DNA of 64,000 bases from Amycolatopsis thermalba (GCF_003385215.1 NZ_PQHW01000013.1:1-64000); one strand, 5' to 3'; shown: positions 51,236 to 60,222, counted from the first letter of the stretch. Notes: generated by a model from the letters alone, not told the origin. A program made the numbers and translations.

Positions 51236-51359
51236 TTTCCGCCTCCTTCACGACCAAACTGCTAAACCGGAGGTCGAAGCCCCGGTTCGATCAACACGGC
51301 AATCGTGGCATCTCACCCGTCAGGTACTCGAACGGTTGTCAATAAGTAAAGGGGTAGTA

Positions 51360-51437
51360 ATGGACAAAACGCCCAGCTCGTGTGCGTGGAGCAACAGCGC
51401 AGGCAGCGGTCGCGGGCGTTCGGTAAAGGCCGCCTAG
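51360..51437 (+). CDS. Possible 25-residue leader peptide before the Lrp gene
   Basis: ATG 51360 has a good ribosome site, AAAGGGG at 51348-51354, and opens 25 codons (MDKTPSSCAWSNSAGSGRGR then SVKAA). The stop TAG (51435-51437) is part of TAGGCT, the -10-like box 7 nt before the Lrp GTG. A short translated ORF placed exactly between bldC and the Lrp gene could act as a leader. The AT-rich start contrasts with its surroundings. Confidence 0.4.
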   Translation: MDKTPSSCAWSNSAGSGRGRSVKAA

Positions 51438-51447
51438 GCTGGCTTCC

Positions 51448-51921
51448 GTGGATGCCCTGGACCGCAAGATCATCGCCGCGTTGCGCATGAACGGCCGTGC
51501 CACCTACGCGGAGCTGGGCAGAACCGTCGGGCTGTCCGCGTCCTCGGTGCACGAGCGCGTCGGCAAGCTCGAAGCCGCCGGCGTGATCACCGGCTACCAC
51601 GCGACGGTCAACCCGAGCACCGTCGGACTGGGCGTGACCGCGCTGGTCGGCATCCAGCCCACCGACACCGCCGACGACAACGACGTGGCCGAGGAGCTGG
51701 GCAAACTGCCCGAGGTGGAGAGCTGCTACGCGGTCGCCGGGGACGAGGCGTTCGTGGTGAAGGTCCGGGTGCCGACGGTCGACGAGCTGGAGCACACGCT
51801 GGGCAGGCTGCGGCGGATCGGCGGGGTGGCGCGCACGCGGACCACGGTGGTGCTGTCCACGCGGTTCGAGGGGCGGCCGAACAACACGGTGCTCGAAGAT
51901 CCGCCCGTGACCGGCGCGTAG
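51448..51921 (+). CDS. Lrp/AsnC family transcriptional regulator
   Basis: 157 residues. An N-terminal winged HTH (DRKIIAALRMNGRATYAELG, then LSASSVHERVGKLEAAGVI) and a C-terminal RAM ligand domain (about 65-145; VESCYAVAGDEAFVVKVRVP). Lrp-type proteins sense amino acids and control their metabolism; the ligand here is not known. GTG start, TAGGCT 7 nt upstream, so leaderless. The PLP enzyme two genes downstream is a plausible target. Confidence 0.9.
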   Translation: MDALDRKIIAALRMNGRATYAELGRTVGLSASSVHERVGKLEAAGVITGYHATVNPSTVGLGVTALVGIQPTDTADDNDVAEELGKLPEVESCYAVAGDEAFVVKVRVPTVDELEHTLGRLRRIGGVARTRTTVVLSTRFEGRPNNTVLEDPPVTGA

Positions 51922-51932
51922 GCTCCTCAGAC

Positions 51933-52214
51933 GTGAGCGAGACCCGTACTCATCTGGGCCGTGACCTGACGCTTTACCTGCTCGCGCGGTTCGGGCTGAT
52001 CGTCGTCGTGGCGGCTGTGCTCGTCCTGGTGAAGGTGCCGCTGCTGGTCGCCGTCGCCGACGGCGTGGTGGTCGGCCTGCCGGTCGGGCTGCTGGTGTTC
52101 CGCAAGCTGAACGCGCGGGTGACCGCGGGCCTGGCGGCGCGCAACGAGCACCGGGCGCGGGAGCGGGCGAAGCTGCGGGCCCAGCTGAGGGGCGAGGATG
52201 CCGCCGACGAATAG
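51933..52214 (+). CDS. DUF4229 membrane protein
   Basis: 93 residues. Two close hydrophobic helices ([20 protein letters not shown] and [18 protein letters not shown]), then a basic, charged helix ([20 protein letters not shown]). This is the DUF4229 pattern, function unknown, common in actinobacteria. GTG with TAGGCT 8 nt upstream. Its end overlaps the following PLP gene by 17 nt. Confidence 0.8.
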   Translation: MSETRTHLGRDLTLYLLARFGLIVVVAAVLVLVKVPLLVAVADGVVVGLPVGLLVFRKLNARVTAGLAARNEHRARERAKLRAQLRGEDAADE

Positions 52215-53271
52215 GGCGTGGGTGCGCGAAGCGATCCGCCTCATCGAGGCCGACGCCAACCGCAGCGCCGACACGCACCTGCACTGCTTCCCGCTGCCGC
52301 CCGAATGGGGCGTGGACCTGTACCTGAAGGACGAGTCGGTGCACCCGACCGGCTCGCTCAAGCACCGGCTGGCCCGGTCGCTGCTGCTGTACGCGCTGGT
52401 CAACGGCCAGATCGGGCCGGACACCACGTTGATCGAGGCGTCCAGCGGCTCGACCGCGGTGTCCGAGGCGTACTTCGCGCGGATGCTCGGGCTGGACTTC
52501 GTGACGGTGGTGCCGCGCAAGACCAGCCGGGAGAAGATCGAGCTGATCGAGTTCTACGGCGGCCGGTGCCACTTCGTGGACGTCCCGTCCGCGATGTACA
52601 GCGAGGCCGAGCGGCTGGCCGCGGAGTGCGGCGGGCACTACCTCGATCAGTTCACCTACGCCGAGCGGGCCACGGACTGGCGCGGCAACAACAACATCGC
52701 GGAGTCGGTGTTCGCCCAGATGCGCGCCGAACGGCACCCGGTCCCGTCGTGGATCGTGGTCGGGGCGGGCACGGGCGGCACGAGCGCGACGTTCGGCCGG
52801 TACGTGCGCTACCGGCGGCACACCACGAAGATCGCGGTGGCCGACCCGGAGAACTCGTCGTTCTACGGCGCGTGGGAAACGGGCGCCCTGGACTACGCCA
52901 CGGGGATGCCGTCACGCATCGAAGGCATCGGACGGCCGCGGGTGGAGCCGAGTTTCGTGCCGACGGTCATCGACCACATGATCCAGGTCCCGGACGCGGC
53001 GTCGATGGCGGCGATCAGGTTGTTGCGGGAGCGCACCGGACACTGGGCGGGCGGCTCGACGGGCACGGCGCTGTACGCGGCGTTCGAGATCATCGCGGGC
53101 ATGCTCGAGGCGGGCCAGGTGGGCAGCGTGGTAACCCTCATCTGCGATGGCGGGGAGCGCTACGCACACACCTACTACAACGACGAGTGGATCGCCGAGC
53201 AAGGCTTCGACCTGGCCCCGCACACGGCGCGGATGGAGACCTTCCTGGCCAGCGGCAAGTGGACCAACTGA
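52198..53271 (+). CDS. PLP-dependent cysteine synthase/desulfhydrase family protein
   Basis: 357 residues, fold type II PLP enzyme. The Schiff-base Lys is in [15 protein letters not shown] (around 51-59), [19 protein letters not shown] is the substrate-binding loop (Asn/Ser/Gly), and [17 protein letters not shown] (Gly-rich) binds the PLP phosphate. This branch includes the mycobacterial cysteine desulfhydrase Cds1, which splits cysteine into pyruvate, ammonia and sulfide. It is not the main cysteine synthase. Whether it makes or breaks cysteine is uncertain. ATG starts 17 nt inside the DUF4229 gene. Confidence 0.82.
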   Translation: MPPTNRAWVREAIRLIEADANRSADTHLHCFPLPPEWGVDLYLKDESVHPTGSLKHRLARSLLLYALVNGQIGPDTTLIEASSGSTAVSEAYFARMLGLDFVTVVPRKTSREKIELIEFYGGRCHFVDVPSAMYSEAERLAAECGGHYLDQFTYAERATDWRGNNNIAESVFAQMRAERHPVPSWIVVGAGTGGTSATFGRYVRYRRHTTKIAVADPENSSFYGAWETGALDYATGMPSRIEGIGRPRVEPSFVPTVIDHMIQVPDAASMAAIRLLRERTGHWAGGSTGTALYAAFEIIAGMLEAGQVGSVVTLICDGGERYAHTYYNDEWIAEQGFDLAPHTARMETFLASGKWTN

Positions 53272-53415
53272 CCGCAGAACTCGCCCACAGGAGCGCAGAA
53301 CTCGCCCACAGGAGCGTGGGACTCGCGTGCGGCCGCGAGTCCCACGCTCATGGCCGCGAGTCCCACGTTCAGGGGCGCGAGTTCTGCGTTCAGGGGCGTG
53401 AGTTCCACGCTTGGG
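53272..53415. repeat. Inverted array of GCGTGGGACTCGC repeats with a long hairpin
   Basis: Between two convergent genes lie several copies of a ~20-bp unit related to GGAGCGTGGGACTCGC, first in one orientation then inverted. The innermost pair, 53312-53327 and 53334-53349, forms a perfect 16-bp stem with a TGCGGC loop. Variants GCAGAACTCGCCCA and GCGAGTTCTGCG extend the symmetry outwards. The array can serve as a two-way terminator for the PLP gene and menA, and it is of the same family as the repeats at 60071-60217. Confidence 0.8.
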
Positions 53416-53430
53416 CGTGGCGCTGGGCGG

Positions 53431-54303
53431 CTAGGAGAGTCCCAGCCCCAGGGCGGTCAGCACCGACCACGCCAGCATCGCCAGTCCGGTGTCCTTCAGC
53501 ACCGGGATCAGCCCCGGCCCCGTGCCCCCACTGATGATCGCCCGCACCGGGGTCCGCAGCAGCGGCGCCGTCACCAGCGCGATCAGCGGCCACGGGTGCC
53601 CGATCGCCAGCAACACCGTCACCACGTACGGCACCGCGATCAGCGTCAGGTAGAACCGCCGCGTCCCGGCGTCGCCCAGGCGGACGGCGAGCGTCACCTT
53701 CCCGGCCACCTTGTCGGTCGGGATGTCGCGCAGGTTGTTCGCCACCAGCACGGCCATCGAGAAGCACCCGACCGCCACCGCGGCCCCCAGCGCCTCCCAG
53801 CTGATCCGCCCGGCCTGCACGTACACCGTCCCCAGCACGGCGGCCAGGCCGAAGAAGATGAACACCGCGACCTCGCCGAGGCCCGCGTACCCGTAGGGCT
53901 TGCGGCCGCCGGTGTAGAACCAGGCGCCGAGGATGCACGCGGCGCCCATCGCGAGCAACCACCACCGCCCGGTGACCGCCACCAGCACCAGCCCGAGCAC
54001 CCCGGCCACGCCGAAGCTGGTCAGCGCGGCGGTCAGCACGAGTTTCGGCGCCGCGGCACCGGAGCCGACCAGGCGGAGCGGCCCGACCCGGTCGGTGTCC
54101 GTGCCGCGGATGCCGTCGGAGTAGTCGTTGGCGAAGTTGACGCCGATGATCAGCGCGAGCGCCACGAGGAGCGCGAGCAGCGATTGCCACCAGGTGAACG
54201 CCCCCAGCTGGATCGTCGCCCCCACGCCCGCCACCACCGGGGCCACCGCGTTCGGCAGCGTCCGCGGCCGGGCCCCCTCGATCCACTCCGTCACAGTCGC
54301 CAT
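53431..54303 (-). CDS. menA: 1,4-dihydroxy-2-naphthoate polyprenyltransferase
   Basis: 290 residues, UbiA superfamily with eight to nine helices. Prenylates dihydroxynaphthoate in menaquinone synthesis. Its first Asp motif is [14 protein letters not shown] (around 55-68; Mg-diphosphate binding) and the second is [20 protein letters not shown] (around 188-207). [12 protein letters not shown] opens the protein. Complete. ATG start; the upstream 195-bp gap to menE holds a tiny secreted-peptide gene on the same strand. Confidence 0.96.
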   Translation of the reverse strand: MATVTEWIEGARPRTLPNAVAPVVAGVGATIQLGAFTWWQSLLALLVALALIIGVNFANDYSDGIRGTDTDRVGPLRLVGSGAAAPKLVLTAALTSFGVAGVLGLVLVAVTGRWWLLAMGAACILGAWFYTGGRKPYGYAGLGEVAVFIFFGLAAVLGTVYVQAGRISWEALGAAVAVGCFSMAVLVANNLRDIPTDKVAGKVTLAVRLGDAGTRRFYLTLIAVPYVVTVLLAIGHPWPLIALVTAPLLRTPVRAIISGGTGPGLIPVLKDTGLAMLAWSVLTALGLGLS

Positions 54304-54326
54304 GACTGCATTCTGGTCGAGCGCGT

Positions 54327-54467
54327 CTACTCCCCGGCGACCGGTACGGACCAGGTGAGGGTGCCGGAGTCGGGCAGCGGCGGAGCGGCCGCGGCGGTGC
54401 CGGACACCGCGAGGACGGTGAATGCGGCTCCGACGGCCGCGACCAGGAGACGTTTCAGCGAGATCAT
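54327..54467 (-). CDS. Hidden 46-residue secreted peptide
   Basis: ATG at 54465-54467, stop TAG at 54327-54329. Residues 1-28 form a textbook signal peptide: positively charged start MISLKRLL, hydrophobic core [15 protein letters not shown], and Ala-rich cleavage site TAAAA. The predicted mature peptide has about 18 residues ([18 protein letters not shown]). It sits alone between menE and menA on their strand, 24 nt before the menA start. No clear ribosome site is seen; homology is unknown. Confidence 0.5.
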   Translation of the reverse strand: MISLKRLLVAAVGAAFTVLAVSGTAAAAPPLPDSGTLTWSVPVAGE

Positions 54468-54498
54468 TGGCTAACTGAAAGACGGTCCGCGCCCGATG

Positions 54499-55647
54499 TC
54501 AACCAACCGGGGGAAAAATCTGCTGCGCGACCGCTGTCCGGTCGATTTTGCCCGGCCCGCGCAGTGGGAGTGTGGTAACGAATTCGACCCGTTTCGGCAC
54601 GGCCGCGGCACCCGCGGACGCCCGCACCGCCGCCCGCAGCTCGTCCACGCTCGGCGCCGCACCCTCGGCCACGACCGCGGCCGCCACGATCTGGCCCCAC
54701 TCGGCGTCCGGCAGCCCGACGACACAGGTTTCCCGCACCCCGGGCAGGGCCGTGATCAGGCGTTCCACCGCAGCCGCGGACACCTTGACCCCGCCGGTGT
54801 TGATCACGTCGTCGAGGCGGCCGAGGACCTCCAGGCGCCCGTCGCGCAGCTGCCCGCGGTCCCCGGTGCGGAACCAGCGCCCGTCGAACGCGTCGGCGGT
54901 GAGGTCGGGCCGCAGCCGGTAGCCGTGGGTCAGGACCGGCCCGGCGATGAGGATCCGCCCGTCGCCGGCGATCCGCACGTCGACCCCGTCAAGCGGGACG
55001 CCGTCGTAGACGCAGCCGCTCGCGGTCTCGCTCATCCCGTACGACGGGACGATCCGCACCCCGGCCTCGGCGGCGCGGGCGCGCAGGGCCGGGGTGGTCG
55101 CGGCGGCGCCGAGGATGATCGCATCGAACGCCTTGGCCGCGTCCAGGCCGGGGCCGCCGGCGTCGAGCAGGCGGGTCAGCTGGGTCGGCACCATGGCGGT
55201 GTAGCGCGGCCCGTCCCCCGCGAGCACCGGCCGCGCGGCCTCGGCGAAACGCTCCGCGCGGAACGGCCCGGGCGGCAGCACGGCGAACGGCTGCCCGGCG
55301 AGCATGGACCGGACCAGCACCTGCAGGCCGCCGATGTAGTTCGCCGGGGTCGCGAGCAGCCAGCGCCCCGGACCGCCCAGCCGCCGGTGCGTCGCCTCCG
55401 CGGAGGCCCGCAGCGCCCCGGCGGACAGCAGCACGCCCTTCGGTTCGCCGGTGGACCCGGAGGTCGCGATGATCACCGCGGTGCCCGGCTCCACCGGCTC
55501 GTCCGGCCGCATAGCCGCCAGCAACCCGGCGGCCTTGGGGTCGCTGCCGTCCAGCGGCAGCACCGCTTCGCCCCCGTCGAGCGCCGCGGCCACGGCCCCG
55601 GCCAGCTCGTCGACCGACTCCGGACCCCGCAGCCAGACCTCACGCAC
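54499..55647 (-). CDS. menE: O-succinylbenzoate-CoA ligase
   Basis: 382 residues, short ANL-family ligase as in other actinobacterial MenE. Activates o-succinylbenzoate with ATP and CoA for ring closure by MenB. VIIATSGSTGEPKGVLLS (around 58-75) is the P-loop, PSYGMSETASGCVYDG (around 199-214) the adenylate motif, FRTGDRG the hinge Asp region, and the last-domain catalytic Lys lies in LRGPGKIDRT. GTG start with TAGGCT 8 nt upstream. Apparently separate from menA because of the 195-bp gap. Confidence 0.93.
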   Translation of the reverse strand: MREVWLRGPESVDELAGAVAAALDGGEAVLPLDGSDPKAAGLLAAMRPDEPVEPGTAVIIATSGSTGEPKGVLLSAGALRASAEATHRRLGGPGRWLLATPANYIGGLQVLVRSMLAGQPFAVLPPGPFRAERFAEAARPVLAGDGPRYTAMVPTQLTRLLDAGGPGLDAAKAFDAIILGAAATTPALRARAAEAGVRIVPSYGMSETASGCVYDGVPLDGVDVRIAGDGRILIAGPVLTHGYRLRPDLTADAFDGRWFRTGDRGQLRDGRLEVLGRLDDVINTGGVKVSAAAVERLITALPGVRETCVVGLPDAEWGQIVAAAVVAEGAAPSVDELRAAVRASAGAAAVPKRVEFVTTLPLRGPGKIDRTAVAQQIFPPVG

Positions 55648-55714
55648 GATTCCCGAGCCTAGACGCCGCTATCCTGGAACCGGCCAGGCCCGCGATCTCG
55701 CGAAGAGGGGTGCG

Positions 55715-56893
55715 ATGTCCTCGGCGATCGGTTCGGCGTTGCGGCGGATTCGTCATGCCCGGGGAAAGTCTCTGGCTGTGGTCGCCGGGCTCGCCGGGAT
55801 TTCCCCGTCGTACCTGTCCCGACTCGAATCAGGGGACCGGGCGCTCGACCGCCGATCCCTGATCGTGGCTCTGGCCGACGCGCTCGACGTGGCGCCGAGC
55901 GACATCACCGGATCATCACTCGCCACGCCCGGTTCCGCCGAAGACGATCAAGCCCTGGCCGAGGTCCGCCGTGCGTTGCTGAGCGTCGACATGGGGGAGC
56001 CGCGGGGTGAGGTCCAGCCCGTCGAGTCGCTGCGCACGCGCGTTGCCGGACTCCTGAACCTGATGAACGACGCTCAGCAGGGCCTCGCAGGTGAGGTCAT
56101 GCCACCGTTGATCCGCGACCTGCACACGACGCTGAACGCCCGCCGCGACGAGCGCGCGGTGTTGCGCATGCTGACCCTCGTGCACATGCAGGGAACCCAG
56201 GCCTGGCTGGCCGCGGTCGGGGCGCCGATGGACCTCGCGTGGCAGGCGAGCCGGATGGCTCGACAGGCGGCGGAGAGGCTCGACGAGCCGGTCGCGCTCG
56301 GTGTTGCCGCTTATGGAACCTCGATGGGATTGCTGGCCGCCGGTTGCTTCGATCTCGCCTCCGGCGCCCTCGGGTCGCTGGAGTTGTCGATGGGCGACCT
56401 GGAGCAACTGCAGCTGGCCGGCTCACTGGCCCTGGCCGCCTCGCTCGTCGCGGCGGCGCGAAACGACCCGGCCGAGCGGGCGGCTGCTCTCGAGCACGCC
56501 GCGGACCTCGCCGGCCGCACCGGCGAAACGAACGTCATGGGGTTCGGTTTCGGGCCCTCGAACGTCGGGGTCTGGCGGATGCAGGGCGCGCTGGAGGCCG
56601 GCGAGTACGCCGAAGCTGCGAGAATCGCCGAGTCGATCGATCCGGCCGCTCTCACCGTGACAGCACGACAGGCCGTCTACTGGAGAGATCGAGGGCGCGC
56701 GCTGGCGCGGTTCCCGAAACGCCGGGATGACGCGGTACGGATGATCCGCCGCGCGGAGCTGATCTCGCCTGAGCACATCCACCGGCACCCAGTCACGATC
56801 TCGGTGATCGGTGAACTGCTCACGAAGACGAAGGACGATGCCATCGGCCGGGAGCTGCGCGGTATCGCCTACCGGGCCGGCCTGCCTGTTTAG
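55715..56893 (+). CDS. XRE-family helix-turn-helix regulator with TPR-like C-terminus
   Basis: 392 residues. The N-terminal HTH (about 4-65: LRRIRHARGKSLAVVAGLAG, SPSYLSRLESGDRALDRRSL) is an XRE/Cro type. The remaining ~310 residues are helical, with several Ala-rich TPR-like repeats (MARQAAERLDEPVALGVAAY; ALEHAADLAGRTGE; MIRRAELISPEHIH). Such proteins are common in streptomycetes and Pseudonocardiaceae, often near accessory genes or antibiotic clusters; the ligand is unknown. ATG with GAGGGG upstream. Codon use looks less GC-biased than in the men genes on both sides. Confidence 0.8.
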   Translation: MSSAIGSALRRIRHARGKSLAVVAGLAGISPSYLSRLESGDRALDRRSLIVALADALDVAPSDITGSSLATPGSAEDDQALAEVRRALLSVDMGEPRGEVQPVESLRTRVAGLLNLMNDAQQGLAGEVMPPLIRDLHTTLNARRDERAVLRMLTLVHMQGTQAWLAAVGAPMDLAWQASRMARQAAERLDEPVALGVAAYGTSMGLLAAGCFDLASGALGSLELSMGDLEQLQLAGSLALAASLVAAARNDPAERAAALEHAADLAGRTGETNVMGFGFGPSNVGVWRMQGALEAGEYAEAARIAESIDPAALTVTARQAVYWRDRGRALARFPKRRDDAVRMIRRAELISPEHIHRHPVTISVIGELLTKTKDDAIGRELRGIAYRAGLPV

Positions 56894-57083
56894 CCCGTCC
56901 AGGTGATTGTCAGGCAGGCAAGCTCCTGCTGCCGCTGACAACGATGCTCGTGATCATGAGCATTAGGAAGCACTCGCCCTTGTTCCGGTTCGGCCTCCGG
57001 CGGCGATGGTGCCGCGCTACCCGCCGTCGGCGTGTTGTCATGAACCAGGCGAACGGCTGGCCACCGGTGCTGGGACCTCGGCG

Positions 57084-57356
57084 GTGAACGTGAACGCGGA
57101 CGTGTTCGTACGGACGGACCCGCGGGTGTTCGCCTATCAGGCATACGCGAGCTACCTGCGGCGACAGATCCTGGCCTGCATTTGGCCGTACAACGCGGTG
57201 CTGCCGAACGAACGGGCCATGGCTCTGCAGTCGGGGTTGTCGGTGGGCACAGTCCGACGCGCCCTTGGCGTCCTGCGGGAGGAAGGACTGGTGGTCACGA
57301 TCACTGGGAAGGGCACGTTCGTCAACCACCGGCGGCGCGCCGAGGAGGCTCCGTGA
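57084..57356 (+). CDS. Short GntR-family winged-helix regulator
   Basis: About 90 residues with only the DNA-binding domain: YASYLRRQILACIWPYNAVL, NERAMALQSGLSVGTVRRAL and EGLVVTITGKGTFV are the GntR winged-helix features. No effector domain follows, so it is a minimal GntR (YtrA-like) form. GTG 57084 is my choice; ATG 57006 would add 26 unrelated residues. It ends in the loop of a hairpin shared with the convergent menB gene. With the XRE gene it forms a small insert between menE and menB. Confidence 0.7.
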   Translation: MNVNADVFVRTDPRVFAYQAYASYLRRQILACIWPYNAVLPNERAMALQSGLSVGTVRRALGVLREEGLVVTITGKGTFVNHRRRAEEAP

Positions 57357-57369
57357 CGAAGCCTCCTCG
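57341..57369. terminator. Two-way hairpin between GntR gene and menB
   Basis: CGAGGAGGCT (57341-57350) pairs with AGCCTCCTCG (57360-57369), a perfect 10-bp stem with a 9-nt loop that contains the GntR stop codon. It lies 13 nt from the menB stop and can end transcription from both sides. Confidence 0.7.
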
Positions 57370-57381
57370 CGCACGCTCACC

Positions 57382-58305
57382 TCAGTAGTAATAGGGGAAC
57401 GCCGACCAGTCGGGGTCCCGCTTCTCCAGGAACGCGTCCCGGCCCTCGACCGCCTCGTCCTGCATGTAGGCCAGACGGGTGGTTTCGCCGGCGAAGACCT
57501 GCTGCCCGACCAGCCCGTCGTCGATCAGGTTGAACGCGTACTTCAGCATCCGCTGCGCCGTCGGCGACTTGCCGAGGATCTCCCAGCCCCACCGCAGCGC
57601 CTCGGCCTCCAGCTCGGCGTGCGGGACGACCGCGTTGACCGCGCCCATCCGGTGCATCTGCTCGGCGTCGTACTCCCGGCCGAGGAAGAAGATCTCCCGC
57701 GCGAACTTCTGCCCCACCTCGCGCGCCAGGTAGGCCGACCCGAACCCGCCGTCGAACGACCCCACGTCCGCGTCGGTCTGCTTGAACCGCGCGTGCTCGG
57801 CCGAGGCGAGGGTGAGATCGCACACCACGTGCAGCGAGTGCCCACCACCGGCGGCCCAGCCCGGCACGACCGCGATCACCACCTTCGGCATGAACCTGAT
57901 CAGCCGCTGGACCTCGAGGATGTGCAGGCGGCCGGCCCGCGCGGGGTCGACCGTGTCGGAGGTCTCGCCACTCGCGTACTGATAGCCGGACCGACCGCGA
58001 ATACGCTGGTCACCACCGGAACAGAACGCCCACCCACCGTCCTTCGGCGAGGGACCGTTCCCCGTCAGGAGGACGCAGCCGACATCTGAGCTCATCCGCG
58101 CGTGGTCGAGAGCGCGGTACAGCTCGTCGACGGTGTGCGGGCGGAAGGCGTTGCGAACCTCGGGGCGGTCGAACGCGACGCGCACGACGCGTTTGCCGGA
58201 GCGGGCCTCGACGGAACGGTGATAGGTGATGTCGGTGAAACCGAAACCCTCGATTTCGGTCCAGGCGGACGGGTCGAACAGCTCGGAAACCTGGGCGTCA
58301 TGCAC
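57382..58305 (-). CDS. menB: 1,4-dihydroxy-2-naphthoyl-CoA synthase
   Basis: 307 residues, crotonase superfamily. Closes the ring of o-succinylbenzoyl-CoA in menaquinone synthesis. FCSGGDQRIRGRSGYQYA (around 96-113) is the family oxyanion and bicarbonate-site loop, PGWAAGGGHSLHVVCDLTLA the second oxyanion segment, and DADVGSFDGGFGSAYLAREV (Asp/Tyr) belongs to the active site; the C-terminal FPYYY tail is the usual MenB end. GTG at 58305 has TATTCT exactly 7 nt upstream (leaderless). Divergent from menD over 57 bp. Confidence 0.95.
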   Translation of the reverse strand: MHDAQVSELFDPSAWTEIEGFGFTDITYHRSVEARSGKRVVRVAFDRPEVRNAFRPHTVDELYRALDHARMSSDVGCVLLTGNGPSPKDGGWAFCSGGDQRIRGRSGYQYASGETSDTVDPARAGRLHILEVQRLIRFMPKVVIAVVPGWAAGGGHSLHVVCDLTLASAEHARFKQTDADVGSFDGGFGSAYLAREVGQKFAREIFFLGREYDAEQMHRMGAVNAVVPHAELEAEALRWGWEILGKSPTAQRMLKYAFNLIDDGLVGQQVFAGETTRLAYMQDEAVEGRDAFLEKRDPDWSAFPYYY

Positions 58306-58362
58306 GTTTGGGAGAATAGGCCGTGTGACTGTGGTGACGGGTGACACGCCGGGCGGTGCCCG

Positions 58363-60027
58363 GTGAATCCGTCGACCGCGCAGGCCAAGGTCATCGTGGA
58401 CGAACTCGTCCGCAACACCGTCTCCCACGTGGTGCTCTGCCCGGGCTCGCGCAACGCGCCGCTGTCGCTGGCGCTGCACGCCGCGGCCGCCGCGGGACGC
58501 CTCCAGCTGCACGTCCGCATCGACGAGCGGGGCGCCGGTTTCCTCGCCCTCGGCATCGCGGCGCGCACCGGGCGCCCGGTCGCCGTGGTGTGCACCAGCG
58601 GCACCGCGGCGGCGAACTTCCACCCCGCGGTCCTGGAGGCCGACCGGGCCGGGGTGCCGCTGATCGTGCTGACCGCCGACCGCCCGCCGGAGCTGCGGGC
58701 CGCGGGCGCGAACCAGGTCATCGAGCAGCAGCGGCTCTACGGCGGCGCGGTCCGCTACTTCGACGAGCTGGCCGTCGCCGAGCGGCGCGGCGGGCAGAAC
58801 GCGTACTGGCGCAGCCAGATCTGCCGGGCCTGGAACGCGGCCTACGGCGAGTGGCGCTGCGGCCCGGTGCACCTGAACGTCCCGTTCCGCGAGCCGCTGG
58901 TGCCCGACGGCGACGACGAGTGGTACGAGTCGCTGGAGGGCCGCCCCGGCGGGGAGCGCTGGACCGAGCTGCCGGACTTCGGCGCGTTGCCGTCGTTCGT
59001 GGTGCCCTCGGCCCGGTGCGGCCTGGTCATCGCGTGCGACAGCGGGGTGCGGGCCGCCGGGGAGTGGGGTGAGCAGCACGGCTGGCCGGTGATCTCGGAG
59101 ACCGGCGGCCTCGGGCTGCTCGGGTCGTCGGCGATCTCGTCCGGCGTGTGGCTGCTCGGCGCGGAGGAGTTCATCCGGCGGCACAAGCCGGAGCAGGTGC
59201 TGTGTCTGGGGCGGCCGACGGTGTTCCGGCAGATCCAGCAGCTGCTGTCGGACGCCGAGGTCGAGGTGCTGCTGGTGCGCCCGGACTCGGACTGGCCCGC
59301 GCCCGCGCACAACGTGCGGCAGGTCGGGCAGTGGTTCGACTCGCCGACCAAGCCGGCCGATCCGGACTGGCTGGCCGCGTGGCAGCGGGCCGATGCGCTG
59401 GCGAACGAGGCCGTCGGCCGGGCGTTGCGGCGCGAGCAGTGGCCGAGCGGGCTGCGGCTGGCGTCCGAGCTGGTGGACGCCCTGCCGCCGGACGCGCTGC
59501 TGGTGGTCGGCTCGTCGAACCCGGCGCGGGACGTGGCGCTGGCCGGCCGGATGCGGCCGGACATCCTGGTGCACCGCAACCGCGGGGTGGCGGGCATCGA
59601 CGGCACGGTGTCGACGGCGATCGGCGCGGCGTCGGTGCACCGCGGGCACTCCTACGCGCTGCTCGGCGACCTGACGTTCCTGCACGACGTCAACGGCCTG
59701 CTGGCCGGTCCGGCGGACACCCGGCCGGACCTGACGATCGTGGTCCTCAACGACGACGGCGGCGGGATCTTCTCGCTGCTGGAGCAGGGCGCGCCCGAGC
59801 ACCGGGACGCGTTCGAGCACGTGTTCGGCACCCCGCACGGCGCGGACCTGTCGGCGCTGTGCGCGGGGTTCGGCATCCCGCACGTGCGCGCCGGCACGAT
59901 CGAGGAGTTCCGCGAGGCCGTGCGCCCGGCGCCCGGCCTGCGGGTGGTCGAGGTGCAGGTGGACCGCACCCGCCACCGCGACCTGCACGCGCGCATCCGC
60001 GGCGCGGTGTCGACAGCGCTGGCCTGA
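58363..60027 (+). CDS. menD: SEPHCHC synthase
   Basis: 554 residues, ThDP-dependent. Adds succinic semialdehyde to isochorismate, the first committed menaquinone step. VVLCPGSRNAPLSLAL and RIDERGAGFLALGIAA (with the Glu that activates the cofactor) form the Pyr domain; GDLTFLHDVNGLL and LNDDGGGIFSLLEQ carry the ThDP pyrophosphate and Mg-binding motif. Complete. GTG start. menC and menF are not in the window, although they usually belong to the same pathway set. Confidence 0.95.
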   Translation: MNPSTAQAKVIVDELVRNTVSHVVLCPGSRNAPLSLALHAAAAAGRLQLHVRIDERGAGFLALGIAARTGRPVAVVCTSGTAAANFHPAVLEADRAGVPLIVLTADRPPELRAAGANQVIEQQRLYGGAVRYFDELAVAERRGGQNAYWRSQICRAWNAAYGEWRCGPVHLNVPFREPLVPDGDDEWYESLEGRPGGERWTELPDFGALPSFVVPSARCGLVIACDSGVRAAGEWGEQHGWPVISETGGLGLLGSSAISSGVWLLGAEEFIRRHKPEQVLCLGRPTVFRQIQQLLSDAEVEVLLVRPDSDWPAPAHNVRQVGQWFDSPTKPADPDWLAAWQRADALANEAVGRALRREQWPSGLRLASELVDALPPDALLVVGSSNPARDVALAGRMRPDILVHRNRGVAGIDGTVSTAIGAASVHRGHSYALLGDLTFLHDVNGLLAGPADTRPDLTIVVLNDDGGGIFSLLEQGAPEHRDAFEHVFGTPHGADLSALCAGFGIPHVRAGTIEEFREAVRPAPGLRVVEVQVDRTRHRDLHARIRGAVSTALA

Positions 60028-60070
60028 GCCCGCGTGCCGGAGCTGGCCGGGGCGCCCACCTCGGCGCCCC

Positions 60071-60217
60071 GGAGCGCGGAACTCGCCGTCCGGAGCGTGG
60101 GACTCGCCGTCGGGAGCGTGGGACTCGCCGTCGGGAGCGTGGGACTCGCCGTCGGGAGCGTGGGACTCGCCGTCGGGAGCGTGGGACTCGCCGTCGGGAG
60201 CGTGGGACTCGCCGCTC
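60071..60217 (+). repeat. Seven tandem 21-bp repeats
   Basis: Seven copies with exact 21-bp spacing: a variant copy at 60071-60091, then six copies starting at 60092, 60113, 60134, 60155, 60176 and 60197, each with the core GGAGCGTGGGACTCGCCG. The array is noncoding in my view: a plus-strand frame reads a monotonous VGLAVGS heptapeptide without ribosome site. 60028-60281 holds no other gene. Because one copy has the family variant found also at 53280-53415, the two loci belong to one repeat family. Confidence 0.9.
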
Positions 60218-60222
60218 TCAGT

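Noticed and set aside
57006-57083. Longer GntR start at ATG 57006
   Set aside because: The extra N-terminal residues are Cys/Pro-rich and unlike the family; the GntR domain begins after 57084.
60071-60217. CRISPR array
   Set aside because: Repeats are contiguous without unique spacers and no cas genes are nearby.
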